From Terriglobia bacterium (lineage in GTDB: Bacteria; Acidobacteriota; Terriglobia; Acidiferrales; UBA7541), in the NCBI GenBank assembly GCA_020073485.1, contig JAIQFB010000025.1, forward strand, positions 1-64,000: 64,000 nt of DNA, in the 5' to 3' direction. The notes beneath the pieces are model-generated. The model did no database searches. It saw only the letters and a program-made list of their open reading frames with translations, and had not been told where the DNA came from. Position 1 is the first letter of the stretch. Each line of letters starts with the position of its first letter. Both the position numbers and the translations under genes were made by a program. Positions 51,699 to 61,146 of the stretch are shown one piece after another.

Positions 51699-51843
51699 CT
51701 TCGGGCAGGGTGGTGCGTAGTAGATCGTAGCTGGAGAGGGTGCCTCGATTTTTGGAACGGGAAGCCGGCTGTTCACAGTCTTATGGGTAAGGACCTTGGG
51801 TTGGAACAAAAACTTGTCTGCTCACGATAAGGAGAACGTTCGC

Positions 51844-52902
51844 ATGATGAAACAAAAGCTATTGGGATGGTCACGCCGGGTTGCCCCCTTGGGCCTTCTG
51901 GCGCTGGTTGCGGCTGCGGGGACCTACGCGGGGCCTCCGGCCACGGGTTACAAAGTCCTCCGAAGGATTCCGGTCGGCGGCGACGGCGGATGGGACTATC
52001 TCCGTGTGGATCCGGATGCCCATCGCATTTATCTTTCGCGCGGTTCCCACATGATGGTCGTGGATGAGGTCACGGGGAAGACCATCGGCGATATTCCGGT
52101 GGAAAATTCCAAGAACATGCACGGGATCGCGCTGGCCACCGATCTGGGCAAGGGCTTCACGAGCAACGGAGACGCCAATACGGTCACCATGGTCGATTTG
52201 AAGACCATCAAGCCGATCTCGGTGATTGCCATCGAAGGCAAGAACCCTGATTCGATCATTTACGATCCCCAGACCAAGCGCGTCTTCACCTTCAACGGCA
52301 AGAGCAATGACTCGACCGTGATCGACGCCAACACCGGGAAGGTTGTCGGCACTGTGAAACTTGGCGGCAAACCCGAAGAGCCCGCGCTGGACGGCAAGGG
52401 CAACTTGTGGGTCAACATCGAGGACAAAAGCTCCATCCAGGAATTCGACACCAAGACGCTGGCGGTCAAGGGCATGTGGCCGCTGGCGCCCTGCGAAGGA
52501 CCTTCGGCCTTGGCCTTTGACGCCGCGCACAACCGCCTGTTCGCCGCCTGCGACAAGGTGATGGTGGTGATCAACGCGGACAACGGCAAGGTGGTCGCTT
52601 CCCCGCCAATCGGTGGCGATCCGGACGGAAACGCGTACGATCCCGCCACGGGGCTGGTGTTTGCTGCGTGCCGCGAGGGCTTGGTTACCGTGCTGCACCA
52701 AGATTCGGCCGATAAATACAGCGTGGTCGGAAACGTCAACACGCAATTCGGGACCCGCACATTGACCCTGGACCCGAAAACGCACCACGTCTTCACGCCG
52801 ACGGCGGATTTCCGGCCCGCCCCGGCTCCGACACCCGACAATCCGCGGCCGCGTCCCGAGCAGATCCCGGGATCGTTCGTGCTGCTGGAACTCGGCGAGT
52901 AA
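51844..52902 (+). CDS. Secreted YncE-like beta-propeller protein
   Basis: 352 residues from ATG 51844, with AAGGAG upstream. The signal peptide (VAPLGLLALVAAAGTYAG) is followed by YVTN-type repeats: DVTGKTIGDIP-like blades such as VVDEVTGKTIGDIPVENSKN, VIDANTGKVVGTVKLGGKPE and VINADNGKVVASPPIGGDPD. It is a propeller binding protein of unknown ligand. It ends just before a strong bidirectional terminator. Confidence 0.88.
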   Translation: MMKQKLLGWSRRVAPLGLLALVAAAGTYAGPPATGYKVLRRIPVGGDGGWDYLRVDPDAHRIYLSRGSHMMVVDEVTGKTIGDIPVENSKNMHGIALATDLGKGFTSNGDANTVTMVDLKTIKPISVIAIEGKNPDSIIYDPQTKRVFTFNGKSNDSTVIDANTGKVVGTVKLGGKPEEPALDGKGNLWVNIEDKSSIQEFDTKTLAVKGMWPLAPCEGPSALAFDAAHNRLFAACDKVMVVINADNGKVVASPPIGGDPDGNAYDPATGLVFAACREGLVTVLHQDSADKYSVVGNVNTQFGTRTLTLDPKTHHVFTPTADFRPAPAPTPDNPRPRPEQIPGSFVLLELGE

Positions 52903-52925
52903 TTCCGCACCATCGAAGAAAAACA

Positions 52926-52964
52926 AACGCCCTGTGCTCGCCGAGCACAGGGCGTTTTTATTTT
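52926..52964. terminator. Strong bidirectional rho-independent terminator
   Basis: AACGCCCTGTGCTCG (52926-52940) and CGAGCACAGGGCGTT (52942-52956) are perfect reverse complements, followed by a T-rich tail on the plus strand and by TTTGTTTTTC on the minus strand. It serves the convergent YncE-like and NHL genes. Confidence 0.93.
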
Positions 52965-52978
52965 CCGGCGGCGCGGAT

Positions 52979-54070
52979 CTACTTCTTCCCTTTCGTTACC
53001 AGCTTCTGCACACGCCAGTTATTCATGTCCGCGATGTAGAGGAGGTCATCGGACGGGCAAGCAATGCCGTGCGCCCAATTAAACTGCCCGAGTTCGTGGC
53101 CGGATTCGCCCCACACGCCGAGAATTTTTCCATCCGGGAGTTGGAGCTTGTACAGGCGCCCGGGCTCCGCATCGGTGGTGTAGAGGTATTGCGTGGGGCC
53201 GTTGGTGATGCAAATCGTCCAGGGAGAGGTTTCATCCGGCGGGTTCGGCGAGAGGTTGCCGAGAACCGGATGGCGCAATTTGTCATAGGGCACGTTGAGG
53301 AAGATGAATCTTTTGAAATTGCCATCGAGATCGAACACCTGAATGCGGCGGTTGCCGCGATCGGCGACATAAAGGTTGCCGTCGCGGTCGATGCCGATGT
53401 TGTGAGGGTTGCGAATCTGGCCGGGATTTTCATTGGCATGCGCGCCGCCGGTGCCGGGGCCTCCCCATTGCTTGATCCAGTTGCCGTGCTTGTCGAATTT
53501 GGCGATGCGCGAATTGAAATAGCCGTCGCCGACGTAAATGTTGTCATCCTTATCCCAGGCCACGTCGGTGGAGCCGTTGAAGTAGCCGTCGACGGGGCTG
53601 GGCGGCGGATCGGCGTGGCGGTAACGCGGCTGGTCGGGGCCTTCGTCGCGGCGCCCCAGGTTCATGGTGACGTATCCGGCGGGATTGAACTTCACCACGG
53701 ACATGGCGGCTTTGTCCACGACCCATAGGTTGTCGTACTTGTCGAAGCGCACCGAGTGCGCGTAGGCCAGGCCGTAGACGTTGCGGCCGAGTTCGCGGAT
53801 GAATTTGCCGTCCGCGTCGAATTCAAACAGCTGCGTGGTGGCGTTGCCGTAGACCGGCCCGGCGGTCGCCGTCCCCGGATGGTTCAGGACGATGATGTGC
53901 CCCTTGGAGTTCACGGCCACGCTCAGGACTTCGCCAAAATTCATGTCGATCGAATAGTGCAAGGGATTCGGCACCGTATCGTACGGAAGGGTGGGCACGC
54001 TGGGACCCTGCTGGGCGGAGACCGGAGCGGCAAGAATCGCGAGCAACGCAAAAATCGACAGCCGTTTCAT
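52979..54070 (-). CDS. Secreted NHL-repeat protein, peptidyl-hydroxyglycine lyase-like
   Basis: 363 residues with signal peptide (LSIFALLAILAAPVSAQ). NHL blades are numerous: GLAYAHSVRFDKYDNLWVVD, GSTDVAWDKDDNIYVGDGYF, NPHNIGIDRDGNLYVADRGN and NWAHGIACPSDDLLYIADMN. The overall pattern is that of the peptidyl-alpha-hydroxyglycine amidating lyase-like NHL family, whose bacterial members have no proven substrate. It is convergent with the YncE-like gene and divergent from the MBL gene. Confidence 0.88.
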   Translation of the reverse strand: MKRLSIFALLAILAAPVSAQQGPSVPTLPYDTVPNPLHYSIDMNFGEVLSVAVNSKGHIIVLNHPGTATAGPVYGNATTQLFEFDADGKFIRELGRNVYGLAYAHSVRFDKYDNLWVVDKAAMSVVKFNPAGYVTMNLGRRDEGPDQPRYRHADPPPSPVDGYFNGSTDVAWDKDDNIYVGDGYFNSRIAKFDKHGNWIKQWGGPGTGGAHANENPGQIRNPHNIGIDRDGNLYVADRGNRRIQVFDLDGNFKRFIFLNVPYDKLRHPVLGNLSPNPPDETSPWTICITNGPTQYLYTTDAEPGRLYKLQLPDGKILGVWGESGHELGQFNWAHGIACPSDDLLYIADMNNWRVQKLVTKGKK

Positions 54071-54284
54071 AATGCCTCCAAGATTGTTTCCAATTTGAGC
54101 CTGAACTCCGGATATCTATACACCGAAATTGCGCCGGGATTCATTCAAAAGGAGGCTTGGCTGGTTGGTTTCGTTCTTTCATCGAGGGGTGCCGCATAAA
54201 TCTCTGGAGACGCGCCCGGACGGGCCGTTTGGTATATACTCTCGTCCCTGTAAGCCAGGACGCTACATCCAGGAGCATGAACCA

Positions 54285-55226
54285 ATGAAAATTTCATGGA
54301 CACGACGCTCGTACGCGCTGTTTTCCGCGCTGCTTGCCTTGTTACTCGTTGGTGCGATTTCCGCGCGGGCCCAGGCGCCCGTTGACGACAGCAAGACGGT
54401 GATCAAGACCAATAAGGTCACCGACAATTTCTACACGGTGGACGGCCGCGGCGGCACGATCGGCGTGCTGGTGGGGCCGGACGGCACCTTCATGGTGGAC
54501 ACGCAATTCGCGCCGCTGACCGACCGGATCGTCGCGGCGATCAAGCAAATTTCACCCGGGCCGATTCGCTACGTGGTCAATACGCATGTTCACGGAGACC
54601 ACACGGGCGGCGACGCGAACCTTGGCAAGATGGGCGCGACGATCTTCGCGCGGGACGAATTGCGCGACCGGCTGATGCACCCTGCTCCCGGCGCAAATGG
54701 CCAACCGGGCACGCCCATGCCGGCGATCGGGCTCCCGCTGGTAACCTATGAAAATAAGATCACGTTTCACATGGACGGAGAAACAGTCGATCTCATTCCG
54801 ATCCGGAAGGCCCACACCGACGGCGACACGATCGTGTTCTTTCACAACGCGGACGTGATCATGACCGGCGATTTCTACCGCTCCATCGGATATCCGAACA
54901 TCGACCGCGCCAACGGCGGCTCCCTGGATGGAATGATCTCGGGACTGGCCGCGGTGATCGCGCTGGCTGGTCCGAACACAAAGATTATTCCGGGCCACGG
55001 CGCAAACGTGGACCGAACGGCGGTCGTGGCGCATCGTGACATGATCCTCGGGGTTCGCGATCGCGTGGCCAAGATGATCAAGGAGGGCAAGAGCTCGGAT
55101 GAAGTCGCCGCGGCTCACGTGACCTCCGATTTCGACGCGAAGATTTTGCCGGCCGCGCCGAACGGGGACCGCATGGCGGACCGGTTCGTCGGGCAGGTGT
55201 ATGCGGAACTCAAGGCGGGAATGTAA
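54285..55226 (+). CDS. Secreted MBL-fold metallo-hydrolase
   Basis: 313 residues from ATG 54285, AGGAG nine bases upstream. Signal peptide: ALFSALLALLLVGAISARAQ. Zinc ligands: THVHGDHTGGDAN (HxHxDH), a histidine in IRKAHTDGD, VIMTGDFYRS (Asp) and IIPGHGANVD (His). Related proteins are subclass B3-like or quinoprotein-relay hydrolases; beta-lactamase activity should not be assumed. Confidence 0.92.
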   Translation: MKISWTRRSYALFSALLALLLVGAISARAQAPVDDSKTVIKTNKVTDNFYTVDGRGGTIGVLVGPDGTFMVDTQFAPLTDRIVAAIKQISPGPIRYVVNTHVHGDHTGGDANLGKMGATIFARDELRDRLMHPAPGANGQPGTPMPAIGLPLVTYENKITFHMDGETVDLIPIRKAHTDGDTIVFFHNADVIMTGDFYRSIGYPNIDRANGGSLDGMISGLAAVIALAGPNTKIIPGHGANVDRTAVVAHRDMILGVRDRVAKMIKEGKSSDEVAAAHVTSDFDAKILPAAPNGDRMADRFVGQVYAELKAGM

Positions 55227-55268
55227 CGACTTTGGATAGGGTTCGCAAGGTAGGAATAAAACAGCGCG

Positions 55269-55358
55269 CGTCATTCCGAACGAAGTGAAAAATCTCTCCT
55301 CGGTTTGGATCCAAGAAAAGAAGGATTCCTCACCCGTAGGAGCGGGTTCAGAATGACG
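55269..55358. repeat. Degenerate palindromic element, copy 2
   Basis: The outer ends CGTCATTCCGAACGAAGTG and the complementary GTTCAGAATGACG match the family at 2860-2941. The inner part has diverged (ATCTCTCCTCGG) and the right arm carries an insertion. It lies between the MBL and acyl-CoA dehydrogenase genes. Confidence 0.75.
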
Positions 55359-55412
55359 CCGCTTTTTAAAATTTATGCAGCCTAGGAAGTCAAGGCCACT
55401 GGTTTCCCCACA

Positions 55413-56630
55413 ATGAATTTTGAACCCAGCGACAAAGTGAAACAACTGCAACGGCGGCTCGAGTCCTTCATGGACGAGCACGTCTACCCGAACGAGCAGC
55501 GCTACCGGGACGAAATTCAGCAGGATCGAAGTTCGCCCGCGCGCGTGGTGGAAGAGTTGAAGGGAAAAGCCCGCGCGGCCGGGCTGTGGAATCTCTTTTT
55601 GCCCAACGACGAGCACGGAGCGGGGCTGAGTAACCTGGAATACGCGCCGCTGTGCGAAATCATGGGGCGCAGCGAAATGGCTCCCGAAATATTCAACTGC
55701 TCGGCGCCCGACACCGGAAACATGGAGGTGCTCGCGCGCTACGGCACCGCCGAACAAAAAGACCGCTGGCTGAAGCCGCTGCTGGCTGGAGAAATCCGTT
55801 CGTGTTTCACGATGACCGAACCCGAAGTGGCCTCGTCCGACGCCACCAATATCCGCGCCAGCATCGTGCGCGACGCGAACGAATACGTGATCAACGGCCG
55901 GAAGTGGTGGTCGACCGGCGCCGGCGATCCGCGCTGCAAGCTGGCCATCTTCATGGGGAAAACGGACCCGTCCGCGCCGCCGCACAAGCAGCAGTCGATG
56001 ATCCTTGTGCCCATGGATGCTCCGGGAGTTCGGATTGTGCGGCTATTGACGGTATTCGGATATGATCACGCGCCGCACGGCCACGGCGAAGTGACGTTTG
56101 AAAATGTGCGCGTCCCCGTGACGAATTTATTGTTGGGAGAAGGGCGTGGATTTGAGATTGCGCAGGGGCGGCTGGGGCCCGGGCGAATCCATCACTGCAT
56201 GCGCAGCATCGGCGCGGCCGAGCGCGCGCTGGAAGCGATGTGCCGGCGTGTGCAGTCGCGAGTGGCGTTCGGAAAGCCGATTTCCGAACAGGGCACGATC
56301 CGCGCGGACATTGCCAGGTCGCGAATGGAAATTGAGCAGGCGCGGCTGCTGACACTGAAGGCCGCAAACATGATGGACACGGTCGGAAATAAAGCGGCGC
56401 GCGCCGAGATTGCCATGATCAAGGTGGTCGCGCCGAATACCGCTCTGCGCGTGCTCGACCGGGCCATCCAGGCGCACGGCGGCGCGGGCGTTTCGCAGGA
56501 CACATTTCTTGCGGAGGCCTGGGCGCTGGTGCGCACGCTGCGTCTCGCCGATGGCCCCGACGAAGTGCACATGGAAAGCATCGCCAAGCTCGAACTCAGG
56601 AAATATTCGACGCCACCCGCAACGCACTGA
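55413..56630 (+). CDS. Acyl-CoA dehydrogenase
   Basis: 405 residues. ACAD motifs: [40 protein letters not shown] (FAD/substrate contact), [40 protein letters not shown] and [20 protein letters not shown]. This is the ACAD10/11-like branch. The MaoC gene follows 5 bp later, and an APH-like kinase gene lies convergent, as in hydroxyacid catabolic loci. Confidence 0.93.
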   Translation: MNFEPSDKVKQLQRRLESFMDEHVYPNEQRYRDEIQQDRSSPARVVEELKGKARAAGLWNLFLPNDEHGAGLSNLEYAPLCEIMGRSEMAPEIFNCSAPDTGNMEVLARYGTAEQKDRWLKPLLAGEIRSCFTMTEPEVASSDATNIRASIVRDANEYVINGRKWWSTGAGDPRCKLAIFMGKTDPSAPPHKQQSMILVPMDAPGVRIVRLLTVFGYDHAPHGHGEVTFENVRVPVTNLLLGEGRGFEIAQGRLGPGRIHHCMRSIGAAERALEAMCRRVQSRVAFGKPISEQGTIRADIARSRMEIEQARLLTLKAANMMDTVGNKAARAEIAMIKVVAPNTALRVLDRAIQAHGGAGVSQDTFLAEAWALVRTLRLADGPDEVHMESIAKLELRKYSTPPATH

Positions 56631-56635
56631 GCGCC

Positions 56636-57100
56636 ATGCCGCCCCTCGCACTCGAAACATTGCAATCGCTGAAGGAGTTTGTCGGCCGTGAGATCGCCAC
56701 GACGGAGTGGCTGCCGGTCACGCAGGACCGTATCCGGGAATTTGCGGATGCGACCGAAGACCACCAGTGGATTCACGTCGATGCGGAACGCGCCCGGCGG
56801 GAATCGCCCTATGGCGCGACGATTGCCCATGGATTCCTGACGCTATCCTTGCTCGGTTATTTCCTGCGGCAAGCGATAGAAGTTCCCCGCGAGGTTCGCC
56901 TGACCGTCAACTACGGATTGAACCGGGTGCGCTTCCCCGCCCCGGTTCGCTCGGGCATGGAGATTCGCGCGCGCGTCGCGCTGCAATCCTTCAAGGAGCT
57001 TTCCGACTGCGTCGAAGCCGTCTTTGCGATTTCCGTCGAGGCGAAAGGGTCGGAAAAGCCGTGCTGCGTCGCGGAATGGATCGTCCGCTACTATCAATAG
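56636..57100 (+). CDS. MaoC-like hot-dog dehydratase
   Basis: 154 residues. FADATEDHQWIHVDAERARR contains the catalytic Asp and His (DxxxxH) of (R)-enoyl-CoA hydratases, with GATIAHGFLTLSLLGYFL after it. It is coupled to the upstream acyl-CoA dehydrogenase and should hydrate or dehydrate an acyl-CoA made by it. Confidence 0.92.
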   Translation: MPPLALETLQSLKEFVGREIATTEWLPVTQDRIREFADATEDHQWIHVDAERARRESPYGATIAHGFLTLSLLGYFLRQAIEVPREVRLTVNYGLNRVRFPAPVRSGMEIRARVALQSFKELSDCVEAVFAISVEAKGSEKPCCVAEWIVRYYQ

Positions 57101-57123
57101 CTTGTGATTCATTCAATAATAAT

Positions 57124-58203
57124 TCAGATCGATCCGGATTCGATGGTTTGCAGCGATGCTCGCACCAGTGCGCGCACTTTTTCCGGCAGAGCGGCGAAAC
57201 GCGGATCCTGAGTGAGCCCCTGCTGGTAGCGGTAGTAAATCTGCTGGTAAATGACAGCGACTTTGAACCGCGCGAAGGCGAGATAGAAGGCCATGGACGA
57301 AACGTCGCGGCCGGTGATGCGGGCGTATCGCTCGGCCAGTTGCGCGCGCGTCAGACTGCCCGGATAGTTCGACGGGCACGACCGGATGCCCTGCAGTTCC
57401 TCCGGATCCTCCGCGTCCACCCAATACGCCAGCGCCGTGCCCAGATCGGACAGCGGATCGCCGATCGTGCTCATCTCCCAGTCCAGGACGCCTACCACTC
57501 GCGTGATATCAGCGGGATCCAGAACCAGGTTGTCGTACTTATAGTCGTTGTGGATGAGCGCCGCTTCGCTGGCGGCGGGGATGCGTTGATTCAGCCAGAC
57601 GAAAATTTTTTCAACTTCTTTCAAATCATGAGTACGGGAGGCGTGGTAACGCTCGATCCAGCCGCGCACCTGACGGTGCAGATATCCCTGCGGCTTGCCA
57701 AGATCGCCCAGGCCAATCGCCTCGTAATCGAGCGAATGTAGGCGGGCGAGATTGTCGATGAACGATCCACTCAAGCGGCGTGCAATTTCCGGCGTGAAAT
57801 TCAAAGCGTCCGGCGGATCCTTGCGCAGAATGACTCCGCGAAGACGCTCCATGACATAAAACGGCGCGCCCAGAATGGACAGGTCATCGCAATATAGCAG
57901 GACGCGCGGGGCCGGCGGGTAGGCGGCGTGCAATTTGGAGAGCACGCGGTATTCGCGGCCCATATCGTGAGCGGTCTTCACCTGGCTGCCGAACGGCGGG
58001 CGCCGCAGAACCATTTCCCGGTCGCCAAGGCGCACCAGGTACGTCAGGTTGGAGTGGCCGCTGGGAAATTGAGCGGCGGTGAGCGGACCTTTGCTGCAGG
58101 AGAAATGCTGAAGAAGGAAAGATTCGAGCGCCGGCAAGGGAAGTTCCTCGCCGGGCCGGGTGGTTGCGGGTTGGTCGAGAAAGTCTTTTAGCACAGAGGC
58201 CAC
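57124..58203 (-). CDS. Phosphotransferase family protein (APH/choline kinase fold)
   Basis: 359 residues. Kinase-like motifs are SNLTYLVRLGDREMVLRRPP (ATP-binding), ALIHNDYKYDNLVLDPADI (catalytic HxDxxxxN) and GVLDWEMSTIGDPLSDLGTA (metal-binding D). This clan forms the N-terminal half of ACAD10/11 and the LvaA kinase of levulinate degradation, which phosphorylates 4-hydroxyacyl-CoA (family knowledge). It is convergent with acyl-CoA dehydrogenase and MaoC, and followed by an SDR on the same strand. Antibiotic resistance is unlikely in this context. Confidence 0.9.
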   Translation of the reverse strand: MASVLKDFLDQPATTRPGEELPLPALESFLLQHFSCSKGPLTAAQFPSGHSNLTYLVRLGDREMVLRRPPFGSQVKTAHDMGREYRVLSKLHAAYPPAPRVLLYCDDLSILGAPFYVMERLRGVILRKDPPDALNFTPEIARRLSGSFIDNLARLHSLDYEAIGLGDLGKPQGYLHRQVRGWIERYHASRTHDLKEVEKIFVWLNQRIPAASEAALIHNDYKYDNLVLDPADITRVVGVLDWEMSTIGDPLSDLGTALAYWVDAEDPEELQGIRSCPSNYPGSLTRAQLAERYARITGRDVSSMAFYLAFARFKVAVIYQQIYYRYQQGLTQDPRFAALPEKVRALVRASLQTIESGSI

Positions 58204-58274
58204 AGAGAGAACAGAGAGAGCATGCTAAAAATGTTCGTTTAGAATTTGCTTCAAGCTCTTAACCTATCGAAACA

Positions 58275-59060
58275 TTACGCCGTCTGGCCGCCGTCGACGA
58301 CCAGCACCTGTCCGGTCACGTAATCGGAGGCGCTGGAGGCGAGGAACACGGCCGCCCCTTTCAAGTCGTGATCGTTCCCAAAGCGCCCCAGCGGAATACT
58401 TTTGAGGAACGTGTCGCCATGGCGTTCGATCAATGCGCCGGACATGCGCGTGGGAAACCAGCCGGGCGAGATGGCGTTCACGTAGATTCCGTGCGCCGCC
58501 CATTTTCGTGCTAGGTCCCGCGTCAGCGTGATGACACCTCCTTTGCTGGCAGCGTAGCCCACGGCGTCGAGCGCCTCGGGCGATCCGGCCATGCCCGCGA
58601 TCGAAGCGATGTTGATGATTTTCCCGCGCTTCTGGGCGAGCATGATTTTGCCCACGGCCTGGGAACACAAAAATGTCCCGGTCAAATTCGTGGCGATCAC
58701 CTTGTTCCACTGCTCCAGGGTCATTTGTTCGGGGGGAGCGCCCCAGGAAGTGCCGGCATTGTTGATCAGGATGTCGATCCCGCCGAAACGGGCGACGGCG
58801 GCGTCCACCACGAGCTGAATGCTTTCCGGTTTGGTGACGTCACACCCCAAGGCCATCGTGGCAACGCCCAGAGCGCGCAATTCTTCGGCCGCTTGCTCGC
58901 AACGCTCCTGCTTGCGCGCGCACAGCACCAGGTTCGCGCCCATTTCCGCCAGTCCTTCGGCCATCTGGCGGCCCAGCCCAGTGCCGCCGCCGGTCACGAC
59001 GGCCACGCGGCCGGTGAGGTCAAACAGATGTCTTGCGTGCGTCGACTGATCCGTTGCCAT
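58275..59060 (-). CDS. SDR-family NAD(P)-dependent oxidoreductase
   Basis: 261 residues of short-chain dehydrogenase. VTGGGTGLGRQMAEGLAEMG is the nucleotide-binding TGxxxGxG, ILINNAGTSWGAP (NNAG) follows, and the active site is S in NIASIAGMAG plus GYAASKGGV (YxxxK). VTGQVLVVDGGQTA is the C-terminal end. It is transcribed toward the kinase gene and may supply the hydroxy/keto step of the same pathway. The substrate is unknown. Confidence 0.93.
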   Translation of the reverse strand: MATDQSTHARHLFDLTGRVAVVTGGGTGLGRQMAEGLAEMGANLVLCARKQERCEQAAEELRALGVATMALGCDVTKPESIQLVVDAAVARFGGIDILINNAGTSWGAPPEQMTLEQWNKVIATNLTGTFLCSQAVGKIMLAQKRGKIINIASIAGMAGSPEALDAVGYAASKGGVITLTRDLARKWAAHGIYVNAISPGWFPTRMSGALIERHGDTFLKSIPLGRFGNDHDLKGAAVFLASSASDYVTGQVLVVDGGQTA

Positions 59061-59172
59061 TCATCCTCCGGAAGACCGTAACGCGTGCGACAATCAAGAA
59101 AGATGAACGCGAGGGGATAACCACGTCAAGCGGATATTTCTTCGCTACAATTTAATATCGAACGGAGTGATC

Positions 59173-60027
59173 GTGACCAACAGCGCCATATTGCGTGTGC
59201 AGTGCCCGGACCGCAAGGGTTTGGATGCCACGCTTGCGGATTTTATTTTCCGCGCGAACGGAAATATTCTCCATTTTGAGCAGCACCAGGTGGCCGAGGT
59301 GGGCCTGTATCTGGCCCGCATCGAGTGGGACCTCGACGGATTTCAGATCCAGCCGAAGGATCTGGCCCGCCACTTTGCTCCCATCGCCGAGCGCCTGAAC
59401 ATGAAATGGCAGCTGGCATTTTCCACTGACCGCCAGCGCGTGGCGCTGCTTGTTTCCAAATACGATCATTGCCTGATGGACCTGCTATATCGCTGGCACT
59501 CGGGCGAACTGGCCTGCGAAATCCCGCTGATCATCAGCAATCATCCCGACGCAAAACGCCACGCCGACTTTTATGGGGTCCCATTTTTTGAGATTCCCGT
59601 GACCGCCGAAACGAAGACGGCGGCTGAACGCCAGCAGCGGGAATTGCTGGAAAGCCACGGCATCGATTTGATTGTCCTGGCGCGGTACATGCAAGTCCTG
59701 TCGCCGGATTTCATCGCGGCCTACCCGCAGCGCATCATCAATATTCACCATTCGTTCTTGCCGGCATTTCTTGGGGCCAAGCCGCATCAGCAGGCGTTCG
59801 AGCGCGGCGTGAAACTGCTGGGCGCCACGGCGCATTACGTAACCGAAGCGCTCGACGACGGCCCAATCATCGAGCAGGACGTGATCCGCATCTCTCACCG
59901 CGATGCTGTCCGCGACCTGGAGCAAAAAGGGCGCGACCTGGAAAAAATCGTTCTCTCCCGGGCGGTCGGATGGCACCTGGAAAACCGCGTGCTCCTTTAT
60001 GGAAATAAGACGGTAGTCTTCGATTAG
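59173..60027 (+). CDS. purU: Formyltetrahydrofolate deformylase
   Basis: 284 residues. An N-terminal ACT domain (ILRVQCPDRKGLDATLADFI) is followed by the hydrolase (about residues 83-284): LIISNHPDAKRHADFYGVPF, HHSFLPAFLGAKPHQQAFER with the catalytic His, and HYVTEALDDGPIIEQDVIRI with Asp. It releases formate and tetrahydrofolate from 10-formyl-THF, balancing one-carbon pools. GTG 59173 is chosen because GGAG lies five bases upstream; GTG 59167 is also in frame. Confidence 0.94.
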   Translation: MTNSAILRVQCPDRKGLDATLADFIFRANGNILHFEQHQVAEVGLYLARIEWDLDGFQIQPKDLARHFAPIAERLNMKWQLAFSTDRQRVALLVSKYDHCLMDLLYRWHSGELACEIPLIISNHPDAKRHADFYGVPFFEIPVTAETKTAAERQQRELLESHGIDLIVLARYMQVLSPDFIAAYPQRIINIHHSFLPAFLGAKPHQQAFERGVKLLGATAHYVTEALDDGPIIEQDVIRISHRDAVRDLEQKGRDLEKIVLSRAVGWHLENRVLLYGNKTVVFD

Positions 60028-60153
60028 ATTTTATTCCCCGGCAATGCGGATTTGATGCGCTGCTTGTTGAGAATCGCATGTGTCTGGTGCATCGTCATGC
60101 GGATTGGCCTTTAGTGGCACTGGTCTCCCATATTTTGCACAAATCAAAAATTT

Positions 60154-60272
60154 CGTCATTCCGAGGCGTGCTTCCTGCCGAGGAATCCCTCCTCGCAATC
60201 TTCTCAATCCTCTCAATCAAAGAGGGATTCCTCGCGGAGTTTATCGCGGCCCCTTCCGGGAACCGGAATGAC
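60154..60272. repeat. Palindromic element, copy 3
   Basis: The element begins CGTCATTCCGAGGC and ends CGGAATGAC; inner arms GAGGAATCCCTCCTCGC and AGAGGGATTCCTCGCGG face each other across a pyrimidine-rich loop. It is the longest relative of the 2860 repeat and lies between purU and the amidase gene. Confidence 0.75.
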
Positions 60273-60311
60273 TTGAGAGAGATATTTTCCGAAGGTTTTG
60301 AAGTTTGAGCC

Positions 60312-61142
60312 ATGGGCAAGCATCGCGTCTCTCGCCGACGGCGCGATTCTGGTATCCTCGTGAACGTGCGTCGCAGACTTATTCTATTCTTGTTCCTGTT
60401 CATCGTCGCAGCCGGCCAGTTCCTTTTGGCGTACGCGCAAACGGCGCAAGCTCCGGCGGCGACGGCGCCCGAGCAAGGCGCTCCACAAACCCCGGGGCAG
60501 GTCCCCGTTCCGGCACAACCGGCGCCGCCGAGCCATACTCTTTCCATGGTGGTGCTGGACCCGGCGCATGGCGGCGCGGATCAGGGCGCGCGCGGATTGT
60601 CGGGCATTTCCGAGAGCGACGTCGTCCTGACTTTTGCGCGTCTGATGCGCATTTCGCTCGAAGGGCAGAGCCTGCGCGTAATCCTCACGCGCGCAGCCAA
60701 CGAGGATCCTTCATTCGACGATCGCTCCAAGACGGCCAACGCTCAGCGGGGCGCCATTTTCATCACGCTGCACGTTTCTTCCACTGGCCAGCCGGGCACC
60801 GTGCGCGTTTATTCCGAAGCGCCGGGAACCACGCCGCCCGCGCCACGCACCGGCCTCATCCCCTGGGACCGCGCACAAGCCGGCTCGGTGGATTTGAGCC
60901 GCAGGCTGGCGGAGCTTATTCAAATTCAGATGGCGCAGCGTTTCCGCGGCTCGCCGGAAACGCCGCTGCTGGCGCCCGTGCGGCAACTGCGAACCATCGC
61001 CGCGCCTGCCGTGGCCATTGAGGTGTCCAGTGTGAGTTTGCCGGACCGCGGGCCGCTCGATCAGATGGCACCCGCGATTGCCGATGGGGTAGCGCGCGCA
61101 GTCGCGGCGTTTCGGATTATTTATGAATCGGGGGGAAAGTAG
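60312..61142 (+). CDS. N-acetylmuramoyl-L-alanine amidase (Amidase_3)
   Basis: 276 residues. An N-terminal hydrophobic segment (LILFLFLFIVAAGQFLLAYA) exports or anchors it, followed by an Ala/Pro-rich linker (about residues 45-77). The zinc hydrolase follows: VVLDPAHGGADQGARG (His), ISESDVVLTFARLM (Glu), FITLHVSSTG (His) and AIEVSSVSLPD (catalytic Glu). It cleaves the MurNAc-L-Ala bond in the periplasm. The next gene starts 4 bp after its stop, so they are one operon. Confidence 0.92.
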   Translation: MGKHRVSRRRRDSGILVNVRRRLILFLFLFIVAAGQFLLAYAQTAQAPAATAPEQGAPQTPGQVPVPAQPAPPSHTLSMVVLDPAHGGADQGARGLSGISESDVVLTFARLMRISLEGQSLRVILTRAANEDPSFDDRSKTANAQRGAIFITLHVSSTGQPGTVRVYSEAPGTTPPAPRTGLIPWDRAQAGSVDLSRRLAELIQIQMAQRFRGSPETPLLAPVRQLRTIAAPAVAIEVSSVSLPDRGPLDQMAPAIADGVARAVAAFRIIYESGGK

Positions 61143-61146
61143 ATCC

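Noticed and set aside
54285-55226. Beta-lactamase
   Set aside because: The zinc motif is common to the whole MBL superfamily; nothing specific to beta-lactam hydrolysis is visible.
57124-58203. Aminoglycoside resistance gene
   Set aside because: The APH-like fold is shared, but neighbours are acyl-CoA enzymes, fitting a metabolic kinase.
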